Positions 10,580 through 22,494 of a stretch of 64,000 nucleotides of DNA are shown one piece after another. A model generated the notes under the pieces. That model saw nothing but the letters and a program-made list of their open reading frames with translations. It was not told where the DNA came from and searched no databases. The stretch lies in assembly GCA_021229015.1 (NCBI GenBank), contig CM037780.1, positions 69,729,812 through 69,793,811 on the forward strand, read 5' to 3'. Source of the DNA: Solen grandis (Eukaryota; Mollusca; Bivalvia; Adapedonta; Solenidae). The translations under genes were made by a program, and so were the position numbers. Every line of letters starts with the position of its first letter. The stretch's first letter is position 1.

Positions 10580-13472
10580 CGATATGATGTTAGGCTAACA
10601 CGGAATGAACAAACAGGTAGTGACGTCATGAGGCTGAACACTGAATAAACAGATAGAAAGAGATGCTTTTAGACTTTCTGAGCACTGCAAAAAAAGACAG
10701 GTAGAAATGTCGTTAGGCTGAACACTGCATAAACAGACAAGTAGAGACGTCGTTAGGCTGAACACTGCATAAACAGACAAGTAGAGATGTCGTTAGGCTG
10801 AACACTGCATAAATAGACATGTAGAGATGTCGTTAGACTGAACACTGCATAAACAGACATGTAGAGATGTCGTTAGGCTGAACACTGCATAAACAGACAT
10901 GTAGAGATGACGTTTGGCTGAACACTGCATAAACAGACATGTAGAGATGTCGTTAGGCTGAACACTGCATGGTCATACAAGTAGAGATGTCGTTAGGCTG
11001 AACACTGCATAAACAGACAAGTAGAGATGTCGTTAGGCTGAACACTGCATGGACATACAAGTAGAGATGTCGTTAGGCTGAACACTGCAAAACAGACACG
11101 TAGAGATGTCGTTAGACTTAACACTACATAAACAGACAAATAGAGATGTCGTTAGGCTGAACACTGCAAAAACAGACTAGTAGAGACGACGTGAGGCTGA
11201 ACAATGCATGAACATACCAGTAGAGATGTCGTTAGACTGAACACTGCAATGACATACAAGTAGAGATGTCGTTAGGCTGAACACTGCATAAACAGACATG
11301 TAGAGATGTCGTTAGGTTGAACACTGCATAAACAGACATGTAGAGATGTCGTTAGGCTGAACACTGCAAAAACAGACAAGTAGAGATGTCGTTAGGCTGA
11401 ACACTGAAAAACAGACAAGTAGAGATGTCGTTAGGCTGAACACTGCAAAAACAGACAAGTAGAGACGTCGTTAGGCTGAACACTGCATGGACATACAAGT
11501 AGAGATGTCGTTAGGCTGAACACTGCAAAACAGACAAGTAGAGATGTCGTTAGGCTGAACACTGCAAAAACAGACAAGTAGAGATGTCGTTAGACTGAAC
11601 ACTGCATAAACATACAAGTAGAGACGTCTTTAGGCTGAACACTGCAAAACAGACAAGTAGAGATGTCGTTAGACTTAACACTACATAAACAGACAAGTAG
11701 AGATGTCGTTAGGCTGAACACTGCATGGACATACAAGTAGAGATGTCGTTAGGCTGAACACTGCAAAACAGACAAGTAGAGACGTCGTTAGGCTGAACAC
11801 TGCATAAACAGACATGTAGAGATGTCGTTAGGCTGAACACTGTATAAACAGACATGTAGAGATGTCGTTCAGCTGAACACTGCAAAAACAGACAAGTAGA
11901 GATGTCGTTAGGCTGAACACTGCATGGACATACAAGTAGAGATGTCGTTAGGCTGAACACTGCAAAACAGACAAGTAGAGATGTCGTTAGGCTGAACACT
12001 GCAAAACAGACAAGTAGAGATGTCGTTAGGCTGAACACTGCAAAACAGACAAGTAGAGATGTCGTTAGGCTGAACACTGCAAGACATACAAGTAGAGATG
12101 TCGTTAGGCTGAACACTGCAAAACAGACAAGTAGAGATGTCGTTAGGCTGAACACTGCAAAACAGACAAGTAGAGATGTCGTTAGGCTGAACACTGCATG
12201 GACATACAAGTAGAGATGTCGTTAGGCTGAACACTGCATAAACAGACAAGTAGAGATGTCGTTCAGCTGAACACTGCAAAAACAGACAAGTAGAGATGTC
12301 GTTAGGCTGAACACTGCATGGACATACAAGTAGAGATGTCGTTAGGCTGAACACTGCATAAACAGACAAGTAGAGATGTCGTTAGGCTGAACACTGCATA
12401 AACAGACATGTAGAGATGTCGTTAAGCTGAACACTGCAAAACAGACAAGTAGAGATGTCGTTAGGCTGAACACTGCAAAAACAGACAAGTAGAGATGTCG
12501 TTAGGCTGAACACTGCAAAACAGACAAGTAGAGATGTCGTTAGGCTGAACACTGCATGGACATACAAGTAGAGATGTCGTTAGGCTGAACACTGCATAAA
12601 CAGACAAGTAGAGATGTCGTTAGGCTGAACACTGCATAAACAGACATGTAGAGATGACGTTTGGCTGAACACTGCATAAACAGACAAGTAGAGATGTCGT
12701 TAGGCTGAACACTGCATAAACAGACAAGTAGAGATGTCGTTAGGCTGAACACTGCATAAACAGACATGTAGAGATGTCGTTAGGCTGAACACTGCATAAA
12801 CAGACAAGTAGAGATGTCGTTAGGCTGAACACTGCATAAACAGACAAGTAGAGATGTCGTTAGACTGAACACTGCATAAACATACAAGTAGAGATGTCGT
12901 TAGACTGAACACTGCATAAACAGACATGTAGAGATGTCGTTAGGCTGAACACTGCATAAACAGACATGTAGAGATGATGTTTGGCTGAACACTGCATAAA
13001 CAGACATGTAGAGATGTCGTTAGGCTGAACACTGCATGGACATACAAGTAGAGATGTCGTTAGGCTGAACACTGCATAAACAGACAAGTAGAGATGTCGT
13101 TAGGCTGAACACTGCATGGACATACAAGTAGAGATGTCGTTAGGCTGAATACTGCAAAAACAGACAAGTAGAGACGTCGTTAGGCTGAACACTGCATGGA
13201 CAGACAAGTAGAGATGTCGTTAGGCTGAACACTGCATAAACAGACAAGTAGAGATGTCGTAAGGCTGAACACTGCATGGACATACAAGTAGAGATGTCGT
13301 TAGGCTGAATACTGCAAAACAGACAAGTAGAGATGTCGTTAGACTGAACACTGCATGGACATACAAGGAGAGATGTCGTTAGACTGAACACTGCAATGAC
13401 AGACAAGTAGAGATGTCATGAGGCTGAACACTGCATAAACATACAAGTAGAGACGTAATTAGGCTAAACACT
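10580..13472. repeat. 40-bp minisatellite, about 72 units
   Basis: Tandem array of a unit of about 40 bp built from GTAGAGATGTCGTTAGGCTG and AACACTGCATAAACAGACAA. The linker between halves varies in a few fixed forms: CATAAACAGACAAG, CATGGACATACAAG and CAAAACAGACAAG. Some units are therefore 38 or 39 bp. The edges decay into imperfect units (10580-10700 and 13400-13472). The unit is not a multiple of three and gives long but meaningless frames on the minus strand (for example 11709-12209 and 11908-12369), with repeated LTTSLLVC and QPNDISTCLF strings. These are not genes: there is no unique sequence, start context or conserved frame. The array stops about 70 bp before an assembly gap, so its true length may be larger. 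Confidence 0.97.
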
Positions 13473-13544
13473 TAGACTTACCAAGTTCTTATTATCTTGA
13501 AATCAGAAATGCAAAAAGTGAGCCTTGATAGACTGTGAGAGTTT

Positions 13545-13644
13545 NNNNNNNNNNNNNNNNNNNNNNNNNNNNNNNNNNNNNNNNNNNNNNNNNNNNNNNN
13601 NNNNNNNNNNNNNNNNNNNNNNNNNNNNNNNNNNNNNNNNNNNN
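13545..13644. other. Assembly gap, 100 N
   Basis: Exactly 100 N, the usual placeholder for a scaffold join of unknown size. Confidence 0.99.
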
Positions 13645-15011
13645 AAATGGAAATTTAAACTAGTTACTTTAAACTAGTGAACGTATTCAAAAGTATATGC
13701 TTTTTGTAAGTGCTTGTTTTGTTTGGGAGTTTTTTTTACCATCTAAAGTTGTAGGCTGGTTATATGATAGATATTTTCATACTATGTAAACGGCTTCAAT
13801 GTCAGATGTATGTGTCACGTAGCTGGACACTTTTAGTGAAACTAAAACACAACAACAACATATGACGGTTTTGCATTTTATGTAGTGATTGTTCTTCTTC
13901 ACAAACCTATGGTGTTTACAGTATAATATTTCACGTTCTTTCTACCAAAATGGCGACACAGGATCTTTTTGGAATACTAAAGCTATCAACATATTGTATA
14001 TGCATGTACTCGTAGATGTTTATCTGTCATTGAAACTGAAAAAAAGTTTAGATTATTTTTTTATTGTGTTCGAAACTTTGGGTTGAATCTCGTTTTTTCT
14101 TCAAAATGATGGTGTTACTCAAACAGTTTAAAGGACGATTTTCTATCCCATTCGAAGAAAAAACTGTTTTAAATTCATCGAATGTAAAAATGCATGAATT
14201 ATAGTAGGTGCTGTGACTTTTTAGGATTTTATTTTGAGATTTTTTTTATTAGATAGTTTAAGTTATTCAAAACTGGTCTTGATTATAGAATACGTGTCGT
14301 AATGTAGATCATTTTTCTATATCTGTTGATCCTTTACATTGTTTGGCTATTACAAATATTCTCTTATGATAATAGAAACATGAACATTACAACGAATATT
14401 GAAACTGAGCTGGAGGTTTCGAGAGTGGTACATGCCATTCATTGGTTCAAGAAAAATATCTTTACCCCTGTTTTTATTAATTCACAACTCATTGTAAACA
14501 CAATATATAATCATTATCATCATTTCATTTAAAATCCATTCAAATATTGCTCATTTTAATTAATGAAATACTATCAGAATGAAATTGTACGATGTTTCCA
14601 GTACACGTCTTATAAGATTGACATATTTTTCTACCAATCATTCTGTAGCTTATATTTCCAATGCTTTATATTGGTTAATTTACACTGCATAATTTGTTTA
14701 ACAAATATCTAACAAATAATCAACCTTCGGGCACAATGCACAATCAATTATCGTTAAGCATGCTATTTCTTGAATTGTTTTGGCAATAAAGCTTTACTTA
14801 TGAATATTCTTGAGGCAGTTTATCAAATACTTGTAGTCTTACTCATACTCAATGTGTTATTCTTCCTGCGGAAAATTCAAAACAGAACTTTGTCCAAGTT
14901 TTAAGTCTAAACGAAGGTTAGGTTCTTCATGAAAGCTAAAAAAACATTTATTCAAAATTTTCTTGTATTACAGTGTTAACTTTTTGTTTTGCAAAATACA
15001 AATGTACATTA
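13645..15011. other. No gene seen
   Basis: AT-rich unique DNA. The 65- and 68-codon frames at 13889-14086 and 14326-14532 show no recognisable features. Confidence 0.5.
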
Positions 15012-15107
15012 CTATGATTATCCAATCTGACTAAAGTCATCTCCTATATATATACGCCACGCTACATTAGGAAGATCTGTACTTTAGTCAGATTGTATGA
15101 TTATCAA
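15012..15107. mobile_element. Short inverted-repeat (MITE-like) element
   Basis: AATCTGACTAAAGT (15024-15037) and its perfect reverse complement ACTTTAGTCAGATT (15081-15094) bracket about 43 bp with a TATATATA centre. The complementarity continues imperfectly outward (GATTATCC against ATGATTATC). This is consistent with a small palindromic transposon remnant. Confidence 0.55.
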
Positions 15108-15260
15108 TTATTAAAGAAAATAGTACGGCTAACACAAACACATATACTATGAATCATGGTCATTTTTTTCACGATAAGTGTCATACAGAAAACATGACTT
15201 TTTATGCTTTACATGAGGATTTGTCCCTCAGTCGAAGTAACTGACATCATTTCTGATTTG

Positions 15261-15332
<72 letters not shown>
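15261..15332 (+). repeat. (AAC)24 microsatellite
   Basis: Seventy-two bases of uninterrupted AAC. Read on the minus strand it would encode a poly-cysteine run (frame at 15247-15438), which is an artefact of the repeat. Confidence 0.98.
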
Positions 15333-15333
<1 letters not shown>

Positions 15334-16523
15334 TATTCTTACAGAGAGATGCATAGAGGATACTTGTCTTTTGAGAGGATGCGAGTTATATCTCATCGAG
15401 TAGTGATTCAAATCATGAAAATGTGAAAATTGCATCACTTCGATATGAGATATATTCTATATACACTCAAAACAAACAAATTTTCTTTTTTATGCTAACT
15501 GCTACTAAAATTCATTTGTAAGTAAAACAGTAGTCCCGGCAGATCAATCACACTGTAGGATATTGATTTTATCTCACTGACAGAACACAGTATATCCTCA
15601 ATTAGCATAGAAAGAAAATTATATGATATTAAATATTAAAATATAATATTGTGACATTGATTTGTGATGCAGAATAAAGTTAATGAAACTCAAGGCAATT
15701 TAGAGAAGTGAAAAGATGCCATTGAATGATGTTGTTTTAAAATTATTCAAAATTTTATTTAATGGCGGTCTGCTATTCATATTGTATGACATAAAAATAC
15801 AAATAAACTTTAAGATGGAAGCAATTCCAGAAAATAAAATATGATACTGGATTTGCCAGCACTACAGTAATAACGATTTTTTTTCAAGTTATGAATGGAA
15901 AGTAAAATGTCAACAGTTATCAAAATATTGCACTAAGGTTAAAGTCAGGATGTGCAAGACATAGAACAGAATGCGTATAATGGATTTGAAACGATTATTT
16001 GGCCTGTTTGCAATAAATGTTGTCTTCTATTATATTGTGAAATGCTTTAGGGTCCTAAAACCGCATGCGCACAATTATACCCAGTGAAACAGATGGATTA
16101 TAAGTGTTTCATTCATAAGAACGTGTTTAAACGGTATATCAAATTACTGTCAGAACCGCAAAGCAATGTTTGTTTTAAGTTGATGAAGTACGGCAAGCAA
16201 CTAAAGTAGGAATCTACACCTGGGGGGAATAAAAAGTGAATGCTAGAATTAGCATGACTAGACCGCCATATTTTGTTGTTTTAATTAGGTAACAGATGTT
16301 TATAACACATACATTTATGATGGTTGTGTTTTGTTTCTATTAGGAAACACACGTTGATACTGCGGACTAATTGAAAACACAATTGGTACGTCAAAGTATG
16401 TCTAATATACAACCAGTTAGTACAACTTTTTCTCAATAATCTCGTGCAGATATTTATTTATAGATACAGTCAGGATTGACTTCTTACGCATCGGCTTACA
16501 TTACGTTCCAAATTTCGCGCAAT
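15333..16523. other. No gene seen; one dispersed repeat
   Basis: Unique AT-rich DNA. A block at 16088-16152 matches 52691-52754 (listed separately). Confidence 0.5.
16088..16152 (+). repeat. Dispersed repeat family G, copy 1
   Basis: Shares an ordered series with 52691-52754: AACAG.TGG.T.ATAAGT, TTCATTCAT.AGAACGTG, ATCAAATTACT. Similarity is obvious over about 65 bp and not seen outside it. Confidence 0.55.
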
Positions 16524-16547
16524 CTATAAATAGAGACTATGACGTCA
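16524..16547 (+). promoter_or_regulatory. Possible TATA box with CRE-like site
   Basis: CTATAAATAG at 16524-16533 is a good TATA-type match in a locally CpG-bearing stretch, and the palindrome TGACGTCA lies at 16540-16547. The first ATG frame downstream (16579-16791) ends at a stop and has no recognised features. A GT after CGCAAGGAAG (about 16743) could be a donor. AT-rich DNA gives many chance TATA matches, so this is only a pointer. Confidence 0.2.
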
Positions 16548-16944
16548 TTCAGACCGTTGTTGACATTTTGAAACTGACGTGTTTCACGCTGTTTGTCTCT
16601 CAGCACAAGATTCTAGCCGTAATGACGCACAATGCTGTTCAGTCTTTCCATTTCTTTTATTTACAATAGGACATCAGTTTAAAATATACGATGAGATATC
16701 AAGGCAATATTTATTCTGTCAAAGAGATGTAAACGCAAGGAAGGTAACCACTCTTAAATCAGTCACATACACAAGTACGATATCCGGCTGAATCTCTAAA
16801 TATTTACATCTGCGGATTGTTCCCATCTGCGTAATAAGACAGGAAAATAGTTCCTACAATAAAATATAGTTTTTTTCCCCATACTTATAACTATTCTTCA
16901 ATGTTTCTATACTTAAGATTCATATAGTATACCTCAATGGGCGT

Positions 16945-17149
16945 TTAATAATTGTTTTCCGTTTTGACAAGATTCTTGTCATTGAGCCCCTTGCAGAGAT
17001 GGTTTAGTGCGGAATGAACGACAACTCTGCTTGGAGATTGATTTACTATATCAAAATATCTCAACGTTTCAAGACATTCGTCAGGTGAAATAACATAAGC
17101 AATTGTAGATTTATAAATTTGCCGGTATTGTGGTCTGTCACGCACATGC
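16945..17149 (-). CDS. Candidate terminal coding exon, unknown protein
   Basis: On the minus strand a pyrimidine-rich tract (CTTTTTTCTCCTCAAAG) is followed by an open segment of 67 codons ending in TAA. It reads HVRDRPQYRQIYKSTIAYVI and continues through SPDECLETLRYF to KTENNY. Unlike most frames here its composition is mixed and polar, with charged and hydrophobic residues spread as in a soluble protein. I do not recognise the family. The acceptor AAAG is weak, and I found no matching upstream exon with a donor between 17150 and 17520. It could be a chance frame or a last exon of a gene lying to the right. Confidence 0.22.
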
Positions 17150-18368
17150 CTTTGAGGAGAAAAAAGATTATTATTTTTACAAAGGCCAGTTAATATTAGC
17201 CCGCTATTGTCTTTAGTTGTCCGTTCTAGCGGAACACATCATGCATAGCATATTGCGAGTAGCTTCATAAGATCCAAAATACTTAGTTAAAATGTATCAG
17301 ACTCAATATAGTCGGCATGTTTTGAGTCTGGCAGGTATAACACCCGCTACCAATCCTACGTACTTATCAGTATTTATTATACTCACTTTCGAAATTATTC
17401 AGATCAACGCATGCTGTGAAGGACCAAATCCCCTTTCTTCGAGTCTCATGGATGTTTTTTTCTTCTTCTCAAATGCTCAGTTATTATCATCGTTTAACAC
17501 AAAATCCAATTAATTTAAATAATTATTTTATATCTGGTTGAATGTAAGTATCTTGTGGAATTTTAATTGTATTTCGTCATATTTTTATTGCAAGCGTCGC
17601 AAGTTCGAATCATTGAGAGTGAAACTGATTTCTTTTCTTTTACTTTTTGTGATTATTGTTATATTTAATCTATTTTTGTTGGTATTAAATCGTTATAAAA
17701 CATAAAAGGGATAACGGATAGTTTCGAAAATTAAACAATTCAGCCAAAGTATACCGATTTGACAGTTTTTGATATAACTCAATGCTAAGTTATGTGAAAT
17801 TCACGTTTTTCTTGCTTTCATTGTTTTGTCAATTTATTTTCCATTGCTAACGTTAGAAAGCGCATGTATATCTCTCTCAAATGGGTGATTTATTTTAAAC
17901 AGGAATGACAAAAAAAAAAAACGGTCATTGAATTCAAGAGCTAAAGATGTTTCGGAGGTATTTTGAAATTTCAACCTCATCGGATGTGGGTATGGAATTT
18001 TATCATATGACATTATGCTTAATCAGCTGTGTCATATAACCATTACATATTTTCTTATATTTAACACGTTACATATAACTATTAGGCCGAATTACATCAC
18101 TCCGCGTCACGCGCGTGTATTCTACATGCATAGTGTGTTGAACTCGAACAGTTTGATTAAATGTGTTAGGTGTAGCTAACTTTGATCAAAACGATGTATT
18201 ATTCATATGATGTTGAAAATGTATCATAAATTCACTTATTATTTAGAACTATTTCCTTGGTGGTAGATTACAAAAGAAATTCGTTCACAGGCATTCAGTC
18301 ATGTGTTTGTTTGTTTGTTGTTATAATCACGATTTACTGTCAGTATAGGTCGTATGATAAAAAGAATC
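17150..18368. other. No gene seen
   Basis: Unique AT-rich DNA. A weak B-box-like GCAAGTTCGAATCAT near 17597 has no A-box partner. Confidence 0.45.
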
Positions 18369-18505
18369 TGACATGAATTGTCATTTTATATCAAATTTTA
18401 CTAAACTCGTTCATGATAATGTTATTAAACTCGCCAGAGGCTTGATTAATAACACTTTCACGAACTCGCTTAGTAAAATTTGATATGAAATAACAATTCA
18501 TGACG
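18369..18505. mobile_element. 137-bp palindromic fold-back element
   Basis: The two halves are near-complements of each other. TGACATGAATTGTCATTTTA on the left matches the reverse complement of TGAAATAACAATTCATGACG on the right, and ATATCAAATTTTACTAA is present identically in both arms. Arms are about 65 bp and meet at GCCAGAGGC. The sequence would fold into one hairpin. This layout is typical of non-autonomous DNA elements. The minus-strand frame across it (18391-18582) is a by-product. No target duplication could be fixed. Confidence 0.8.
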
Positions 18506-19077
18506 GATCCTATATATATGAAATGCTCTCCAGATGGAGAAAGGTTAATTTGAGTGTAACGAATGCTTTTAGATATTTGCATGTCGATGAACTGGCGTCC
18601 TATTTAATCTAATTCTTATAATCATTCATATTTTGTTTTCCATAAGTCGCATGTGTTATAACTAAAGTGATAGCTTAATCTCTCTAAACCAAAACATGAA
18701 ATAAAACCTTCCGTAAATCTGTACGTTAGTTTAAACATATTTATTCCCATATAATACATACATCAAATATTTCAAAATGTCTACATAAACAAGGGATAGG
18801 ATTAGAACGAAAGCTTTAAGCTTATATAGTTCTTTTCCTAGAAATAAAGTTAATGTTACCTTCTATGGCAAGATACATTTAAACTACATATTTATGATTG
18901 GGTATATTAAATTAGAGAAAGAGAATAATAACCAAATTTCGATAACAATCAAACAGTGGACAAAATTATATAAACAACTGCTTCAACATTTTGTAATGTA
19001 AAGAAAAAAAAAGAAATAGTACTGTGTTAGTTTGGAAATGATTGACTATGAAAATATAATAAATTGAGTACATGTGC
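18506..19077. other. No gene seen; may hold LINE 3' end
   Basis: AT-rich. If the LINE at 19147-22833 has a 3' untranslated tail it lies here, but I cannot place its end. Confidence 0.35.
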
Positions 19078-19115
19078 GACTGTGTGTGCGCGCGCGCGTG
19101 TGTGTGGGTGTGTGC

Positions 19116-19146
<31 letters not shown>
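19078..19146. repeat. Compound GT/GC/GA microsatellite
   Basis: TGTG, CGCGCGCG, TGTG and then 16 GA units. It sits at the 3' end of the reverse-transcriptase reading frame and supplies the low-complexity end of the minus frame at 19046-19363. Confidence 0.9.
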
Positions 19147-19148
<2 letters not shown>

Positions 19149-20054
19149 AGCATCATACTATAAGAATCGCTTACTGTCAGATATAAAATTCTGGACACAC
19201 TGAACAACTTATTTTCTTGGCAGGGAAGAAAAGGGTTTCCAAATAATAGTAAATTTAAATCTACATGGTATAGATTGAGACTATTTAGGAGGTCAGTACG
19301 ACAATGAGTAAAACGCTGACATTCAAAGAAGTAATGATATGATGTCTCTAACTGCCCACACATACATTTTGGATCCTGGACAATGCCTTTTAAGATGAAA
19401 ATTAAGGGAACTACATTTGGTTCGTAATCTTGTGTGTAGGACTTGAAGTTTTCTTGTGCCGACGTAATAAAATGACGGTGTTTTAGAAATGTTTTCGAAT
19501 AGATGCGATTTGAAAATATTAAGTGAACTTGAATTTCTCACATTAATGGACAGAGTGTTCCACTCGCGGATTACTGTCGGAAGGAAGGAATTGAAATAAG
19601 TTGTTGTTCTAGCATGGATACCGGGAACATCTGCATTGTTACGTAAGTTATATCTTCTGTTATGATTATCTAATTGTATTAATGATGTTAAATAAGTTGG
19701 GTCCAGGTTATTTTGCATTTTTAAAAACAAAATTAGTCTATGTTTCTTTCGTCTTTCTGATAATGGTTCCCAGCAAACTTCCTGTAAAAGGGTTTCTTTA
19801 GATATTAATTTAGTGGCTCCAGTGATTATTCTTGCACATTCATTTTGTATTTTTTCTAGTTCATCAGATTCATATTCGGTTATATTTCTCCAAACAACGT
19901 CTGCATATTCCAGAATAGGTCGAATAAGTGAAAGGTAAATAATTTCTAATGCTTTAAGATCAAGAGAATATTTTAATTTTTGCATGATATGAACTCGCTG
20001 CCAAGCTTTTTTAGTAACATAGTGGATGTGATGCTTCCAAGTACAGTTATTATT
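19147..20054 (-). pseudogene. LINE reverse transcriptase, C-terminal part (frameshifted)
   Basis: Downstream half of a non-LTR retrotransposon polymerase, an enzyme that copies element RNA into a nicked chromosomal target. Reading right to left it starts at NNNCTWKHHIHYVTKKAWQR (about 20054-19995). The thumb-type segment LSLIRPILEYADVVW, typical of LINE polymerases, and IQNECARIITGAT follow. Near 19362 the frame slips by one base. The other frame then gives CMCGQLETSYHYFFEC, the cysteine/histidine motif found at the C terminus of many LINE ORF2 proteins, so one indel has broken the gene. It continues the fragment at 22495-22833, from which it is separated by an inserted 2.4-kb element. Jockey/CR1-like affinity is likely but not provable here. 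Confidence 0.88.
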
Positions 20055-20059
20055 AAAAC

Positions 20060-22489
20060 AAGAGGGTCATGATGGCCCTGGATCGCTCACCTGGTATCAT
20101 TAGGCTATGTAAAATCAAGTGACCCCTGGGGCAGAGCCAATTTTGACCCGAGGGTGATGATTTGAACAAACATGGTAAAGGGTCTATTAGCCCAAGTTAC
20201 ATATTAAATATATAAACTCCAACCTTGTGGTTTTTGAGAAGATTTTTCTAGTTTTTTTTTCCAATATAAGTCTATGTAAAATCAAGTGATCCCTGGAGCG
20301 GGGCCAATTTTGACACCAGCGTCATGACTTGAACAAACTTGGTAAGAATCAACTAGACAATGCTACACACCAAATATCTAAACTCTATGCTTTGTGGTGT
20401 CTGAGAAGATTTTTCAAGTTTTTTTCCTATTAGCCTATGTTAAATCAGGTGACCCTGGGGCGGGGCCAATTTTGACCCCAGGTCATAATTTGAACAATCT
20501 TGTAGAGAGTCATATGATCAAACTACATATTAAAAATCAAAAGGGTAGGCCTTGTGGTTTCTGAGAAGAAGATTTTTCAAGTTTTTTCTATATTAGCCTA
20601 TGTAAAATCAGGTGACCCCTTCGTTGGGCCAAATTTGATCCCAGGGCCATGATTTGAACAAACTTAGTTGTGATCTACTAGACAATGCTGCACACCAAAT
20701 ATCTAAACCCCAGACCTTGTGGTTTCTGAGAAGAAGATTTTTCAAGTTTTTCCTATATTAGCCCATGTTAAATCAAGTGACCCCTGGGGCCGGGCCAATT
20801 TTGACCCCAGGGTCATGATTTGAAAAAACTTGGTAGAGATCCACTAGACAATGCTACACACCAAATATCTTAACTCTATGCCTTGTGGTTTTTGAGAAGA
20901 AGATTTTTCAACTTTTTTTCCTATTTCAGCCTATGTTAAATCAAGTGACCCCTGGGGCGGGGCCAATTTTGACCCCAGGGTCATAATTTGAACAATCTTG
21001 GTAGAGAGTAATAAGACCATGCTACATACCAAATATCTCAACTCCAGGCCTTGTGGTTTCTGAGAAGAAGATTTTTCAAGCTTTTTCCTATATTAGCCTA
21101 TGTTAAATCAAGTGACCCCTGGGGCGGGGCCAATTTTGATCCAAGGGTCATGATTTGAAAAAACTTGGTAGAGATCCACTAGACAATGCTTCACACCAAA
21201 TATCTTAACTCAATGCCTTGTGGTTTCTGAGAAGAAGATTTTTCAACTTTTTTTCCTATTTCAGCCTATGTTAAATCAAGTGACCCCTGGGGCGGGGCCA
21301 ATTTTGACCCCAGGGTCATAATTTGAACAATCTTGGTAGAGAATCATAAGACCATGCTACATACCAAATATCTAAACTCCAGGCCTTGTGGTTTCTGAGA
21401 AGAAGATTTTTCGAGTTTTTCCTATATTAGCCTATGTTAAATCAAGTGACCCCTGGGGCCGGGCCAATCTTGACCCCAGGGTCATGATTTGAACAAACTT
21501 GGTAGAGATCCAATTAGACAATGCTACACACCAAATATCTAAACTCCAGGCCTTGTGGTTTTTGAGAAGAAGATTTTTCAAGTTTTTTTTCTATATTAGC
21601 CTATGTTAAATCAAGTGACCCCTGGGGCGGGGCCAATTTTGACCCCAGGGTCATAATTTGAACAATCTTGGTAGAGAGTAATAAGACCATGCTACATACC
21701 AAATATCTAAACTCCAGCCTTGGGTTTCTGAGAAGAAGATTTTTCAGTTTTTCTATATTAGCCTATGTTAAATCAAGTGACCCCTGGGGCGGGCCAATCT
21801 TGACCCCAGGGTCATGATTTGAACAAACTTGGTAGAGATCCACTAGACAATGCTACACACCAAATATCTTAACTCCATGCCTTGAGGTTTCTAGAAGAAG
21901 ATTTTTCAAGTTTTTTTTCTATATTAGCCTATGTTAAATCAAGTGACCCCTGGGGCGGGGCCAATTTTGACCCCAGGGTCATAATTTGAACAATCTTGGT
22001 AGAGAGTCATAAGATCATGCTACATACCAAAAATCAAAAGGCTAGGCCTTGTGGTTTCGGAGAAGAAGATTTTTTTCAAGTTTTTCCTTTATTAGCCTAT
22101 GTTAAATCAAGTGACCCCTGGGGCGGGGCCGATTTTGACCCCAGGGTCATAATTTGAACAATCTTGGTAGAGAGTCATAAGATCATGCTACATACCAAAA
22201 ATCAAAAGGCTAGGCCTTGTGGTTTCGGAGAAGAAGATTTTTTAAATTTTCATTTTTAAAATCTATTTTTAGCTCCTGTGACCTAGATTTTTGACCAATC
22301 AAAATAATTTTAACAACTTTGGTAAAGGGCCCCATAATGAACATTCCTGTGAAGTTTTATCAAAATCCAGTGAGTAGTTTAGAAGGAGATGTTGTTTAAA
22401 GAAATTGTTGACGACGGACGCACGCACGGACGACGGACAAAAGGCGATCACAAAAGCTCACCATGAGCACGTTGTGCTCAGGTGAGCTA
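20060..22489 (+). mobile_element. 2.4-kb tandem-array element inserted in the LINE
   Basis: Begins AAGAGGGTCATGATGGCCCT, then GATCGCTCACCTGG. It contains about 13 units of 160-170 bp, each with AAATCAAGTGACCCCTGGGG and a GGTTTCTGAGAAGAAGATTT block. It ends in a unique segment with CGACGGACGCACGCACGG and a strong palindrome (22455-22488). There is no coding capacity. It sits exactly between two halves of one reverse-transcriptase frame. AAAAC on both sides (20055-20059 and 22490-22494) is a candidate 5-bp target duplication. I associate this start, core and end with non-autonomous elements common in bivalve genomes, of the pearl or Helitron-like kind. That family link is from memory and unchecked. 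Confidence 0.85.
22455..22488. repeat. Terminal palindrome of the inserted element
   Basis: AGCTCACC-A-TGAGCAC-GT then TGTGCTCA-GGTGAGCT folds into an almost perfect hairpin directly at the right end of the element. Terminal hairpins are known at Helitron 3' ends, but the usual CTRR end was not identified. Confidence 0.8.
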
Positions 22490-22494
22490 AAAAC

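Noticed and set aside
10595..13406. Long minus-strand open frames with repeated LTTSLLVC / QPNDISTCLF peptides
   Set aside because: They are translations of the 40-bp minisatellite. The unit is not a multiple of three, so the peptide cycles through frames, and there is no unique coding sequence or start context.
10580..13472. CRISPR-like look of regular 40-bp repeats (also at 26142-26985 and 63803-64000)
   Set aside because: There are no unique spacers between repeats. The whole unit is repeated, and the DNA is eukaryotic.
15247..15438. Poly-cysteine frame on the minus strand
   Set aside because: Direct translation of an (AAC)24 microsatellite.
16524..16533. Firm promoter call at the TATA match
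   Set aside because: TATA-like strings are expected often in DNA this AT-rich, and no supported gene lies downstream. It was kept only as a low-confidence pointer.
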